Part shown: positions 17,801 through 26,600 of the stretch, piece after piece
How positions within the stretch are numbered: the first letter of the stretch is position 1
Layout of the letters: the number at the start of each line of letters is the position of its first letter
NCBI GenBank assembly: GCA_020072585.1
Contig: JAIQGL010000011.1
Location: 1 to 64,000 of the forward strand
Reading direction: 5' to 3'
Origin: Terriglobia bacterium
GTDB lineage: Bacteria; Acidobacteriota; Terriglobia; Terriglobales; Acidobacteriaceae
Length of the DNA stretch: 64,000 nucleotides
The notes under the pieces: generated by a model
Seen by the model: only the letters and a program-made list of their open reading frames with translations
Databases searched by the model: none
Told to the model about the DNA's origin: nothing
Program-made: the position numbers and the translations under genes

Positions 17801-19427
17801 CGTTGATCGTGGTCGGCAGGCCGCGCGTGTTATTGACATAGGTGGTCTGGTTGGCGTTCCAGTCCGTCTGGCTGGCAAGGAAGCCGTTGGCGTCATAAGT
17901 GAAGCTGCACGTCATCGCGGGCGTGGTGGAGGTGGCGGCGCGGCTGACCTGCGATACCTTCGGGACGAATTGCAGCGTCGTAAAAGTGTAGGTGTCCGTC
18001 ACGCCCAAGGCATTTGTAACCGTCGTGGTTCCGTTGGCGTTATAGGCCACCGATGTGAGTTCAGCATTTGCGCCCGTGCCAAGCTGGCTGCTCGTTACGC
18101 GGCCGCTGGTGTCGTAGCCCCAGGTCGCATAGCGGTTGCCGTTCTCGTCGATAATGCCGGTTAAGGCATTGGGCAGGCTCGCATTTTCATAAACGTAGGT
18201 CAGCGTTGATGCCGGCGTGGTCGGATAAGTGACTGACGTGAGATTCGTTCCCAGGCCAATCGCGCTGTAACCATAGGTAATCAGCGTGTTGTCTGGCGTG
18301 GTCAAAGTGTTTAACGTGCCGTTCGGGTTATAGGTGAAGGTCAAGGCCCGTCCATAAGAGTCCGTGACAGTGGTCAGCTGGCCGCTTGGGTTGTAGCTCA
18401 GGGTCTGGGTATAGCCGTTGCGCTTTTTGATGGAAGTGAGGCGTGCGACGCTTCCGTCCAGCGTTCCCAGCGCCGTCTGGCTGAAGGTCTCGACATTGTC
18501 GTCGGAATCGGTGAAGGTCCAGGTAGTGCCGGACTTGGTAAGCGTGCCGTCCACGTCGGTCTGCGATGCCCAAGCCGTGCCGCTCGCAAAAAAGCTCAGC
18601 ATCTGCCCGCTGGAGCGTTCCACCGCGGCCACGGAAGAATTAAGGATGGAGATATAGCGGTCAAAATTGTTGCGCCAGCGCGCTCCTGCCGCCCGGTTGC
18701 CGCTGATGACGACGAAATTGGTGGCGAGGCTCGTGATGCTGCCCTGGCTGTTGTAATAGCGGGTGAAGGCGAGGGGATTCTCGCCTGCTGTCGTATAGTC
18801 GGTTGCCTGCTGGGAAAGGTTTCCGGAGCCGGAATTGACGCGGCGAACAAGGCCCGGCCCACGGCCTGAAGACGATGGCGCATGGCCGGAGGAGCCACCA
18901 CCGCCGGAGGTGGCAGAGCCGTCCGCACTCGCCTGACCGGGGATGTTTGTGCCGTCTTGGGCGTCTTGATTGCAGCCACAATCTCCAAGAATTTTCGTAG
19001 GCGAGCCTTCCGCGATGTAGATGTCGTAGTCCACGGTTTGCGGATGGCCTGGCGGAGCGATGAAATGGACATGGAAGGCGTCGCTGCCCGATCCCGGCTG
19101 CCCTGCCACATCGGTCCACGTATAGTCGGCTTCCACACCGGGGAAGGACACACCGGGACAGCTTGGACTGGTATAAGTTCCCGAGGCGATGGTCGCCGTT
19201 CCATGCGTAGGTTGCGCGGTAATCTGCCCGGTCATGCCCGGCACTGGCGTACAGTTTGACAAGCCCGTTACAAAGAACGCGATTACCGTAGTGGTGTTGA
19301 CGCCGGGCTTAACCGTAACTTCCTTGGTGTTGGCATAAGCGCAGAAGGAGGCCAGAAACGTCAGCAGTAGGGTGATGGTCGTGGTTCCTTGGTTTCTGCG
19401 TGAGGGAAAAAGAGACAAGAAGCGCAT
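14889..19427 (-). CDS. Exported Rhs/YD-repeat protein with orphan C-terminal domain
   Basis: 1512 residues from the ATG at 19427, which has AAGGAAAG upstream; the frame extends to 19508 without support. Signal peptide: MRFLSLFPSRRNQG followed by a hydrophobic stretch ending at AYA. An N-terminal Ig-like/adhesion-type region is followed by a glycine-serine linker near 160-190, then about 1100 residues of YD repeats (YDASGALTSITDALNH, YDGFGDLIQQ and many more). The Rhs core ends with the conserved hallmark GLNPYRYADANPLAFTDRLG. The ~130 residues after that (WLKTAQEGYEKAEHATGAFS to the end) are the variable tip, usually a toxin or effector. Here it matches no toxin I know, and no small immunity gene lies directly downstream. 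Confidence 0.88.
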   Translation of the reverse strand: MRFLSLFPSRRNQGTTTITLLLTFLASFCAYANTKEVTVKPGVNTTTVIAFFVTGLSNCTPVPGMTGQITAQPTHGTATIASGTYTSPSCPGVSFPGVEADYTWTDVAGQPGSGSDAFHVHFIAPPGHPQTVDYDIYIAEGSPTKILGDCGCNQDAQDGTNIPGQASADGSATSGGGGSSGHAPSSSGRGPGLVRRVNSGSGNLSQQATDYTTAGENPLAFTRYYNSQGSITSLATNFVVISGNRAAGARWRNNFDRYISILNSSVAAVERSSGQMLSFFASGTAWASQTDVDGTLTKSGTTWTFTDSDDNVETFSQTALGTLDGSVARLTSIKKRNGYTQTLSYNPSGQLTTVTDSYGRALTFTYNPNGTLNTLTTPDNTLITYGYSAIGLGTNLTSVTYPTTPASTLTYVYENASLPNALTGIIDENGNRYATWGYDTSGRVTSSQLGTGANAELTSVAYNANGTTTVTNALGVTDTYTFTTLQFVPKVSQVSRAATSTTPAMTCSFTYDANGFLASQTDWNANQTTYVNNTRGLPTTINEAVGKSGARTTTIAYNTTFPHLPATITTPGVTASFTYDTSGNMLTRTLTDTTTTTVPYSTKGQARTWAFTYDATGHVLTVKNPRSDVSAITTLAYDASGALTSITDALNHVTSITSHTGGGLPLTVVDPNNVTTTLAYDGRQRLTSSTVATGAGNFTTSYAIDPAGELTQLTLPDTSFLVYAYDSAHRVTQVTDALNNAMQLTPNALGETTQVNVFNSANALRYQHSATFDGLGRKLTDVAGAGQTTTFSYDNNSNALTIKDGLNHQTSQAFDGLNRLLKITDANTGVTSFVYDAHDRTTSVTDATSHVTSYVYDGFGDLIQQASPDSGTTVYHYDADGNLTSKTDALGIITNSTYDALDRILTRSYPADATQSVTFTYDQSGGSFGFGVGRVGTMTDVAGFVNLGYDERGNVIRNKRFSSAGVNLSNVFNAYDQANRITNINYPSGINVSYNRDAIGNVWKVTVQAPNSTTFQTVAFPAFKPFGPLYFLTFGNNEAEGRQFDLDYRTQQVTDTNTSGINLMDLTYTYDAANNVKSIADSLNPGNGQTFGYDVLNRLTSAVSGTGGYGSLAWSYDKNGNLLTRTVGAASTTYTYTAGTNRIASYTSAGVTTTVATNANGNITSIPPANSSLAATFSYNVANRLASVSGSPLGANFIYDGFGQRYSKTNPGSVPITYTYDQDRNLIEENNNGAVTDYIYLNGVPVALFVPNGGSGTVYYVHTDQIGTPQLVTDSNQLSVWSTTYQPYGTTGPVIASITQNLRLPGQYFDSETGFHYNGFRDYLPSLGRYLEADPLNLGGGLNPYRYADANPLAFTDRLGLEEDSWLKTAQEGYEKAEHATGAFSNGADIVDRLKNYEELSDTASALDKALTASNELGGLFQNKLLCRAGGWFFGEFILATQYVETGSQLVAGGVYATLEPSAQVVGDFLGRVSTLIYNSPGNNFTGPRSIEHVQDRDYAEWYYRTYVAPSR

Positions 19428-19622
19428 GGGCTTTCCTTTCCAAGCGTATCGGCAAAAATCGGTGCCTTCACCCAATCCCTTACGCAAACACGAAAGGAAA
19501 AACGCCATGCAACAAAAACATTTTAGAGACCCATTACATGCGACAAAAGCGGAGCAGTGGAGTGCTTAGTTGCGAATTCCGCAAGTGTCTCCGGCCAGCA
19601 TCCATAAGGAAGGTAGTGAGTT

Positions 19623-22286
19623 TCAGGGTGAACTCGCTTTTTGCATATTTCGTGCGCCAGCGCGGGCAAGCTCCGCGCGAAACCTGGATGCCTTGTCGGG
19701 CTCGCGCAGCGCCTCATAGAGAGTAATGAGATCGCCGCACGTATCCTGAAAATTCCTGCCGAGAGCAGATTGCTTAGAGAAAAATTCGTATGCCTCAAGC
19801 AAATGAAGCTCGGCTTCCTGGTACTTTTGCTCGTCCAACAGCGTGCGCCCGAGTCCCAGATGCGCGATGGCCATATCCGGGTGTCCGGCTGAGTAGATCT
19901 CAGCGAATCCTTGCACCGCTCTGCGGAAGTAAGATTCGGCCTTCGAAAACTCTTTCTTTTGGCGATAAATTTCACCGAGCTGCTCAAGTGCTGTTATCGT
20001 CACCCTGTGCTTTTCGCCATAAACCGAACGGTCAATCACTTCCATCCGCAGGAAATCCTTTTCGGCATCGTCCAGCCGTCCGCGACGCATCTCAAGTGCC
20101 CCGAGCATGTTAAGTGCAATGGCGACCTGTGGATGGGATTTTCCATAGATGCGTTCTTGCACTGCGAGTGCTTCTTGCAACGTTTGCGCCGCCTCGTCGA
20201 ATCGGCCCTGAAACGTGAGGGCGTTGCCAATGCCCGCCATGCACGTTGCGGTATCCGGGTGGTCTTTGCCGTGCCAGGACTGCTCGATGGCAAGCGCTTG
20301 GCGGTAATAAAGCTCGGCGTCTGACCAACGTCGGAAAGATGCCTGGATTTCGCCCAGGTTTACGAGGTCCTCGGCAACGCGAGGATGCAGACTTCCGTAG
20401 AGAACGCGATCCATCGCCAGTGAGCGTTGATAAACGGATTCGGCTTCGGCGAAACGGCCCTTGTAGTAGTGCGCAATCCCCAAAGCATTGAGGCTGTCGG
20501 AAAGGGCTGGCGTATTCTCCCCGGAGGCGGACTGGATGCGCACAGCTTCTTCAAGAAGTCTGATCGCTTCGTCATTGGCGCCACGTTCTTCGAGCACTCG
20601 ACCCAAAGCAAACATGGCTCTGGCCAGGGACGGGGCGCGCGGCTCAGGCAGCTCCTTGGCTATGGCAAGCGCCTGTTTTGCCAGGCGTTCCGCTTCGTCT
20701 ACTTTCGCCTGATCGACTCGCAGCAGGCTAAGCCCCGTGAGGCTCTCGGCGACTTCCCGACTGTCTGCTCCGGAGAAGGCCGTGCGCTCGGCCAAGGCGG
20801 AAAGCATAAGCGCATCCGCTTGGTCGAATTTACCGATTTTCTGGTATACATTGCCGAGCGTCTGGTGGACTTCGGCCTGGACTGCCGGGTCGGATTGGAG
20901 CGTCTCGGCGTCTTTCACGCCGCGATCAAGCAGGGCCATCACTCGCAGGTCTGCTGACGGGCCAGCGGTCTGGTCTCCTCCATAAAACAGATTCAGCATG
21001 AACTGTTCGATTCGCTGCGTGCGACGGGCTTCGGTGCGTTCGGCGTTGTACGCTCTGGCTAGCCGGACAGTGAAGAAGGCCCCCATAGTGAGAAGCGTCA
21101 GCAAAGTTGCCGTCATTGTCAAAAGTGGGCGGCGATTGCGCCGGACGAACTTGTCCGCTCGGTAGAACAGGGTGTCGGGCCTTGCCTCCAGCGGTTCGCC
21201 CAGCAGGAAATGATCACATTCGCGCATCAGCGCTTCGACGGATGGGTATCGCCTCTCAACATCCTTGTGCATGGCCGTGAGGCACAGGACGTCTAGGTCG
21301 CGCCATGCGGCGGTTCTTTCGCTCCAATAACTCTCATCCGCATGCCTCTCTGACATGCGCCTAGCAACGCTCGACGGAAGTTCGGGATTCTCCTTCATCA
21401 CGGTCTGCTCGGCTTCCACCAGCGTTTTTTTCGAGAGCTCGAAAGGACGGTTCGAGGTCAATAACTCGTAGAGAAGCACGCCCAGCGAATATACGTCCAT
21501 TTGGGTGCTGGGCGGATCGCCGCGCATCTGCTCCGGAGCCGCATAGGCGGGCGTGAGCATGCGCAGCCAAGTCTGAGTCTGCTCTTGCGGCAAGGCATCG
21601 TCGGTCAGTTGCTTGGCGATGCCGAAGTCCAGCAGTTTCACGCTCCCATCCGCCTTCACCAGAATGTTGGAAGGCTTGAGATCGCGATGGATAATTGCCT
21701 TTCCGTGAGCGTGCCGCACGGCTTCGCAGACGGAGCGAAACAACCGCAAGCGCGCCTCCACTGACTTCCCGTGTTGACGGCAGTATTGGGTGATAGGAAC
21801 GCCCTCGATATATTCCATTACGAACCAGGGAGTGCCGTCCGACAGGATGCCTGCATCGTATATCCGGGCAATTGAGGGGTGATTGAGCTGCGCAAGCGTG
21901 CTTTCCTCGCGGGCGAAGCGCTTGCGCCGCTGCGGAGACAAGGCTCCGCTCAGAATTTTCACGGCGACCGGACCGCCGATATCTTTGCGCTCACCGAGAT
22001 AGACCGCGCCCATTCCTCCTTCCCCCAACAGTTTCGTAATCCGGTAAGGGCCGAAGTCAGTGGGCAACCGGGACTCATCACTCAAGAGCGCCTTAGCTGC
22101 GGCTGCGACGCTCTCGTCGAGCAGTGACGCGCGACTCGCATCTTCATCCAGCATCGCCAGCGTCTCCGCTGCCAAGCCTTCATCACCCTCGCACGCCTTC
22201 AGCAGATAGGCGCGCCACTCGGAAGAGGGTAGGGTTCTTGCTTCGTAAAAAAGTGCCTGAAGCCGGTCCCAACGACTGCTGTCCAT
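19623..22286 (-). CDS. Membrane Ser/Thr protein kinase with TPR tail
   Basis: 887 residues. Start has AAAAGGAG upstream. Kinase domain about residues 75-350: LGEGGMGAVYLGERKD (glycine loop), VAVKIL (ATP lysine), IIHRDLKPSNILV (catalytic loop), LLDFGIAK (DFG) and TPAYAAPEQ (APE). A single membrane span follows near 385-408 (LLTMTATLLTLLTMGAFFTV). The C-terminal ~450 residues are tetratricopeptide repeats (ALNALGIAHYYKGRFAEAES and similar). This architecture is common in Acidobacteriota and Planctomycetota. The gene directly follows an ECF sigma factor gene and precedes the Rhs gene, so it may act in the same signalling unit. Confidence 0.93.
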   Translation of the reverse strand: MDSSRWDRLQALFYEARTLPSSEWRAYLLKACEGDEGLAAETLAMLDEDASRASLLDESVAAAAKALLSDESRLPTDFGPYRITKLLGEGGMGAVYLGERKDIGGPVAVKILSGALSPQRRKRFAREESTLAQLNHPSIARIYDAGILSDGTPWFVMEYIEGVPITQYCRQHGKSVEARLRLFRSVCEAVRHAHGKAIIHRDLKPSNILVKADGSVKLLDFGIAKQLTDDALPQEQTQTWLRMLTPAYAAPEQMRGDPPSTQMDVYSLGVLLYELLTSNRPFELSKKTLVEAEQTVMKENPELPSSVARRMSERHADESYWSERTAAWRDLDVLCLTAMHKDVERRYPSVEALMRECDHFLLGEPLEARPDTLFYRADKFVRRNRRPLLTMTATLLTLLTMGAFFTVRLARAYNAERTEARRTQRIEQFMLNLFYGGDQTAGPSADLRVMALLDRGVKDAETLQSDPAVQAEVHQTLGNVYQKIGKFDQADALMLSALAERTAFSGADSREVAESLTGLSLLRVDQAKVDEAERLAKQALAIAKELPEPRAPSLARAMFALGRVLEERGANDEAIRLLEEAVRIQSASGENTPALSDSLNALGIAHYYKGRFAEAESVYQRSLAMDRVLYGSLHPRVAEDLVNLGEIQASFRRWSDAELYYRQALAIEQSWHGKDHPDTATCMAGIGNALTFQGRFDEAAQTLQEALAVQERIYGKSHPQVAIALNMLGALEMRRGRLDDAEKDFLRMEVIDRSVYGEKHRVTITALEQLGEIYRQKKEFSKAESYFRRAVQGFAEIYSAGHPDMAIAHLGLGRTLLDEQKYQEAELHLLEAYEFFSKQSALGRNFQDTCGDLITLYEALREPDKASRFRAELARAGARNMQKASSP

Positions 22287-22318
22287 AGGGTGCTCCTTTT
22301 GGGCTATTCAAATGGAAA

Positions 22319-22936
22319 TCAGCCCTTGCGGCGTATCTTCGATGCAAGCCATGCCTTGGCAGCGGCGCATTCCCGGTTCACCGTTCTTGGCGCAATTTGG
22401 AAATGCTTTGCCATGTCCGCGATGCTCATGCCGCCAAAACATTGGCATACGATCATCTCCGCCTGACGAGGACTAGCCTGCGCAAGCTCCTCCAGCGCGT
22501 CGTTGAGCGCCAGCAGATCGCGAGCGGATGAGAGCGGTATACCAATACTCTCGTCGAAAGAAACGAAGTGGATTACTCCGCCTCGCTTCTGCGCATGTCG
22601 TCGGCGGCTAGCCTCCACCACCAGTTGGCGCATCGCCTGCGCTACCAGGTGCTTGCAGTGAAGTTCGGATTGCGGGGGAATCTTGAGCGACTGCGCCAAC
22701 CTGAGCCAGGCCGCATGCACCAGGCTTGTGGCGCTGGCCGTGGCGGTGGCATCGTTGCGCCGGATGGACTTAGCCAGGCGTCGCAGTTGCTCGTAAGCAA
22801 CGCTAACTACGTCGTCCAATTGCTGTCGGGTATTGGGGTGCAGTGGACGCTCTTGGTTTGAGGGTGCTGCGCTAGAATCCTTTTCTGAAACGAGCCGCAT
22901 GCGTGAGGCTTGGCTTGCCATAGAGTTTTCCAACAT
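22319..22936 (-). CDS. ECF-type RNA polymerase sigma factor
   Basis: About 205 residues. Alternative starts: TTG 22948, ATG 22936, ATG 22921 (the last has GGAAAA). Sigma region 2 is recognisable in LDDVVSVAYEQLRRLAKSIR and SATSLVHAAWLRLAQS. Region 4 is in LEELAQASPRQAEMIVCQCFGGMSIADMAKHFQIAPRTVNRE, which forms the helix-turn-helix. The spacing and the H-A-A-W-L-R-L motif match the TIGR02999-like ECF group that pairs with Ser/Thr kinases in Acidobacteriota. It lies 32 bases upstream of the kinase gene in the same direction, so they form an operon. Confidence 0.9.
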   Translation of the reverse strand: MLENSMASQASRMRLVSEKDSSAAPSNQERPLHPNTRQQLDDVVSVAYEQLRRLAKSIRRNDATATASATSLVHAAWLRLAQSLKIPPQSELHCKHLVAQAMRQLVVEASRRRHAQKRGGVIHFVSFDESIGIPLSSARDLLALNDALEELAQASPRQAEMIVCQCFGGMSIADMAKHFQIAPRTVNRECAAAKAWLASKIRRKG

Positions 22937-23149
22937 CCATTGCCCCAACGCGGAGCAATGCCTGCATGAAGCAAGGAGTGCTCAAATCGTCGTGCAACTG
23001 GTTGATTTGCCTTTATAGTCTAGTGATTTGAGTGGGTGAGTTGGTGTTTTTTATTGCTGGAAAATCAGAATGGAATGACATTAATAATTTCTAATTGGGC
23101 GACGGAGACAATAGCAATTTCCTTGCGATGGATCGCGCCTGGGGATAGT

Positions 23150-23164
23150 GAATGATAAAGGACG
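23150..23164 (+). repeat. Left arm of 15-bp perfect inverted repeat
   Basis: GAATGATAAAGGACG; its exact reverse complement is at 29188-29202. It also forms a local partial palindrome (TGATA...TATCA) with the bases that follow. Together the two arms bracket the NACHT gene and one small gene. Confidence 0.7.
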
Positions 23165-23213
23165 CTATCATCAGCCTGTTCGGTCCGGCTTTAAGCGTAG
23201 TCAAGATTCCACC

Positions 23214-23435
23214 CTAGAGGCTCCGCAGGCCAGCTTTGTATTCTTCATCCAAACGGTCGATTCTTCCTTGTTTGGTTTGTTCTGTCGCTCCGGGAGCCCT
23301 CCATTTGACAACGGTGATTCCTTTGGTCGCAGCGAGCAATGCGTCATTCAATATCTTATTCCGAGAGCCACGAATCGCTTTGCCGTTGGAAAGCACGGCC
23401 GTGTATCGCAAATCAGGTCCAGTGGTAAGTTTCAT
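23214..23435 (-). CDS. Small hypothetical protein
   Basis: 73 residues. The ATG at 23435 has GGAGGGTGAG eight bases upstream, a strong site. Sequence opens MKLTTGPDLRYTAVLSNGKA and is basic, with a strand-turn-strand start followed by helices. It points away from the NACHT gene, with about 80-180 bases between the starts depending on the NACHT start. No family recognised; a regulator or antitoxin-like partner is possible but unsupported. Confidence 0.5.
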   Translation of the reverse strand: MKLTTGPDLRYTAVLSNGKAIRGSRNKILNDALLAATKGITVVKWRAPGATEQTKQGRIDRLDEEYKAGLRSL

Positions 23436-23617
23436 ATCGTGCTCACCCTCCATAGCAAGCTAAGGAGCAGACTTAGCTTGACCTACGAGCCAAATCACAG
23501 AACGACAGCGGACCTGTGAGACCCGCACTGACGCGACGTAAAGTCATCTTGCCAGAAAGCAGCCAACTCTTTGCAGTGTACAATGATGGCGTTTTTTGCG
23601 AAACCGATCCCGGGCCG

Positions 23618-26600
23618 ATGGCACGCGCGAGGTACTACTGCATGCTCACTAAATGGCGGAAGCGTCTCTTTAAGAATGCTCCTTTGATCACCTGGGCATA
23701 TTGGCTTATACTCGTGGGCTTCTTTTTCATCGTGCTGAGGAAGTTGGGCGCTGCATATGGATGGTCAGAGTGGCTTGGAAAGGCCATCCCGTTGCCATCT
23801 GGTTGGGCGTACCTCCTCGCCAGCGGCCTAATCAAACGGCTTATCGATCTGTTCATTAAGGTGGTATTTGGGCTAGATATTGCAACGGTAATTCGTAAAC
23901 GTCTCCTGCCAGTCAATCGTGACTTGACCGATGACCAACTCAAACGGATCACTCACTATGTAGAGGCTGCTGATTCCATAAATCGAGATGAGGTCACGGA
24001 GGAAGAACTCTTTCAGGACTATAGTCTCTTCGTTCCTCTCAAAGCAAAGAATGAGTCATTTCTTCTCGACTCCTCAGACTTACCCGACCATATGGAGGAC
24101 GTTCTCGATGCCATCGACAGCTGCTACCTACTTTCAGATAAGCCTCTTTTGCCATTAGTTCTGCAGGGAGACCCAGGGGCGGGAAAATCGACGCTGATTT
24201 TTCAAGTTTTCCGAATCGCCTGCGAACGTCTTAAGGCCTTGGGCCATGGATGGATACCGCTAATTGTTTTTGTACGACAGCTTTCGCTGCAAGATGTGCA
24301 GTCATGCGGCACGATCAAAGAATTATTGATTAAGTATTTCGAGCGCATGCGCCCCAAAGGCAGGGGCTTCGCTGAAATGTCCGATTTCCTAAACACCCAT
24401 TTTGGAAAATATCGATTTCTGATCATCTTTGATGGCCTCGATGAGTTCCAGGATCGTAAAGCATATGAAGAGATGGCAGTGTCATTGGATGCGTTGCTCA
24501 ATCCAAGATCGAAGCACCAACAAAGACCTGGCGCAGGCTATGAGTTCCAAGGCAAGAACCGATACATAGTCTCCTGCCGCACTGAGGATAATCAAGGAAA
24601 AATCGGAGGCACACTCATTACCCTGGAATCACTTGCATGGGAACGTGTAATGAAGTACCTCCGCCGTCGACGGCAATACACGGCCAATAATCGCCATATC
24701 ACCAGAGAAGCGAGAAAGGAGGCGATCAAGAGGATTGAGGGCATGATCGCCGGCTTGGAGGAATCTCACGAGAATGGATTGTTAAGAAACTATGTTGCCA
24801 ACCCATATCTTTTGACCTTAATCGTTCGATATTACACGTATCCACAGAGAGAACTGGCAACAACACTGAAGCAAGTATTTGACGACGTTTTGAAAAGAGA
24901 ACTAATGAAAACGGAGGTTAGCAGTAAATCCCATCATCTAGCTAACTATGTTGTTCGCCTCTTGGCGCCGTATGTCTATCTCACCGCTACTTCTAGCATT
25001 GAAGGCGTCGACCGCGAGGTTGACTTTCTGCAAGCTCTTCGCGCAGAACCGGAGTTATCCACTGTTTTGTTCGGAGATGACACTCATGGCGGATATCTCC
25101 AAGCCGTATTCTCAAACGACCTGGAGCTTGAGATGAAGCTCCAGACCAAGTTGCTAAAACAATTGGACTGGAACGAGAGCGAAGTGGATACGCTTCGAAG
25201 CTTACTGAAGGCTTCAAAAACGGCGACGATTCCCTTCTCAGAATTTAAAGAGTCAGTCGCGATAAGCATTAAGGAACACTTGTTCAACGTCTTGAAAAGG
25301 AGCAATTTAGCAGTTCTTGACGTTAATGGGCAGAAAATCGATCATTTTAGACACCGCCGGCTGCAGGACTATTTTGTGGCCTTGCACATCGATAGGGTGG
25401 GGATTCGCAATTGCCCACACATCCAAAGGCATCTCGCGAATGCTTGGTTCCGTGAGCCCCTACGCATTTATGCTGCAATTGGTCGCATGCCAGAAGATCT
25501 TCTTGCGGAATGCGTTACATGTTTTGATTTCATTATGTCTAGAGGTGCTGCGGATGTTTTTAAGCGCCTGAACAACGCAGCTAATTTGCTCATAAACGCG
25601 TCCTCTGCGATTGCTTTTCTGCCATCACCCATGGAAGAGCCGCCACGCCCCGCCTTGATGGACATCGTTTTAATCATAGGACAGAAAACGCACCGCCTTT
25701 ACCACTACGTCGGTTTACGTGAGGTGATCGATGCGACGGGATCTGAAGGAGATATGCTTCGCCGCAAATGCCTGGAATGCTTCCGGAATGTTTATTCGTC
25801 TGAGTTTCTCTCAACGAAGATAGCTGACCCAGCAATGATCTTCGGAACTGTATATCAGACAAGAGAAAAGCGAGCAATCAATAGTTGGGTGAGCATCCAC
25901 AACGGGATTTTGGGAGAGGGTGGGTCATATCAACAGCTTTCGTACAAATGTCTCTACCCGATCAGGGATAATCATCCTCGCTTCCCAATTAGCAGATTCT
26001 CCCTGTCGTTGTATGTTATCGACGTCGTACTGCTATTCAGACGTAAATATCTGGAACTCATTTCCACGACGCATGCCAACTGGGGACCGAGGACGGCGAT
26101 TTGGCTGGCCTTTCGCACACGGCAAGTACTTGGGGTAGCGCTCCTCTTGCTTGTCGTTTTGTTGGGGCCGGCAGTCTTTGGGTGGGCTGTGCTCCTTACT
26201 TTGTTGGGATTCGTTTGTTTGGGCATGTGTTTGGCAACACAGTGGTATATCAGAAAAGGCGTGGTAGGCACATGGAGCGAGGCACCGGTAGCAATGCCGT
26301 ATTTTATATTACGTTTAGCCAAACGGCTATTCATAGCGATTATTAGATCTCCGGACATGCTGATCGAGCTAGTGCCCCTTGAAATGTCAGTTCCACCCGG
26401 TCACGTGGCCACGTCCGGAGCCGTCGGGTCGGACAACATCGACCTTCGTGCACAACGACATCTTGCGAAAGACAAATCGCCAGGGAAGCCTGGGCCGACG
26501 ACTCTCACCTCAACCAAGCCGTCGCCTGCGGTGCGTGGCCGGCGAATTGCCTTTTGGATCACATGGGCGATCGCTGTATCCGCGCTTTACTTTCCAATCC

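Noticed and set aside
15528-18164. Several plus-strand open frames (70-246 codons) inside the Rhs gene
   Set aside because: They are antisense shadows of the YD repeats, with Val/Gly/Arg-rich composition and no ribosome-binding sites.
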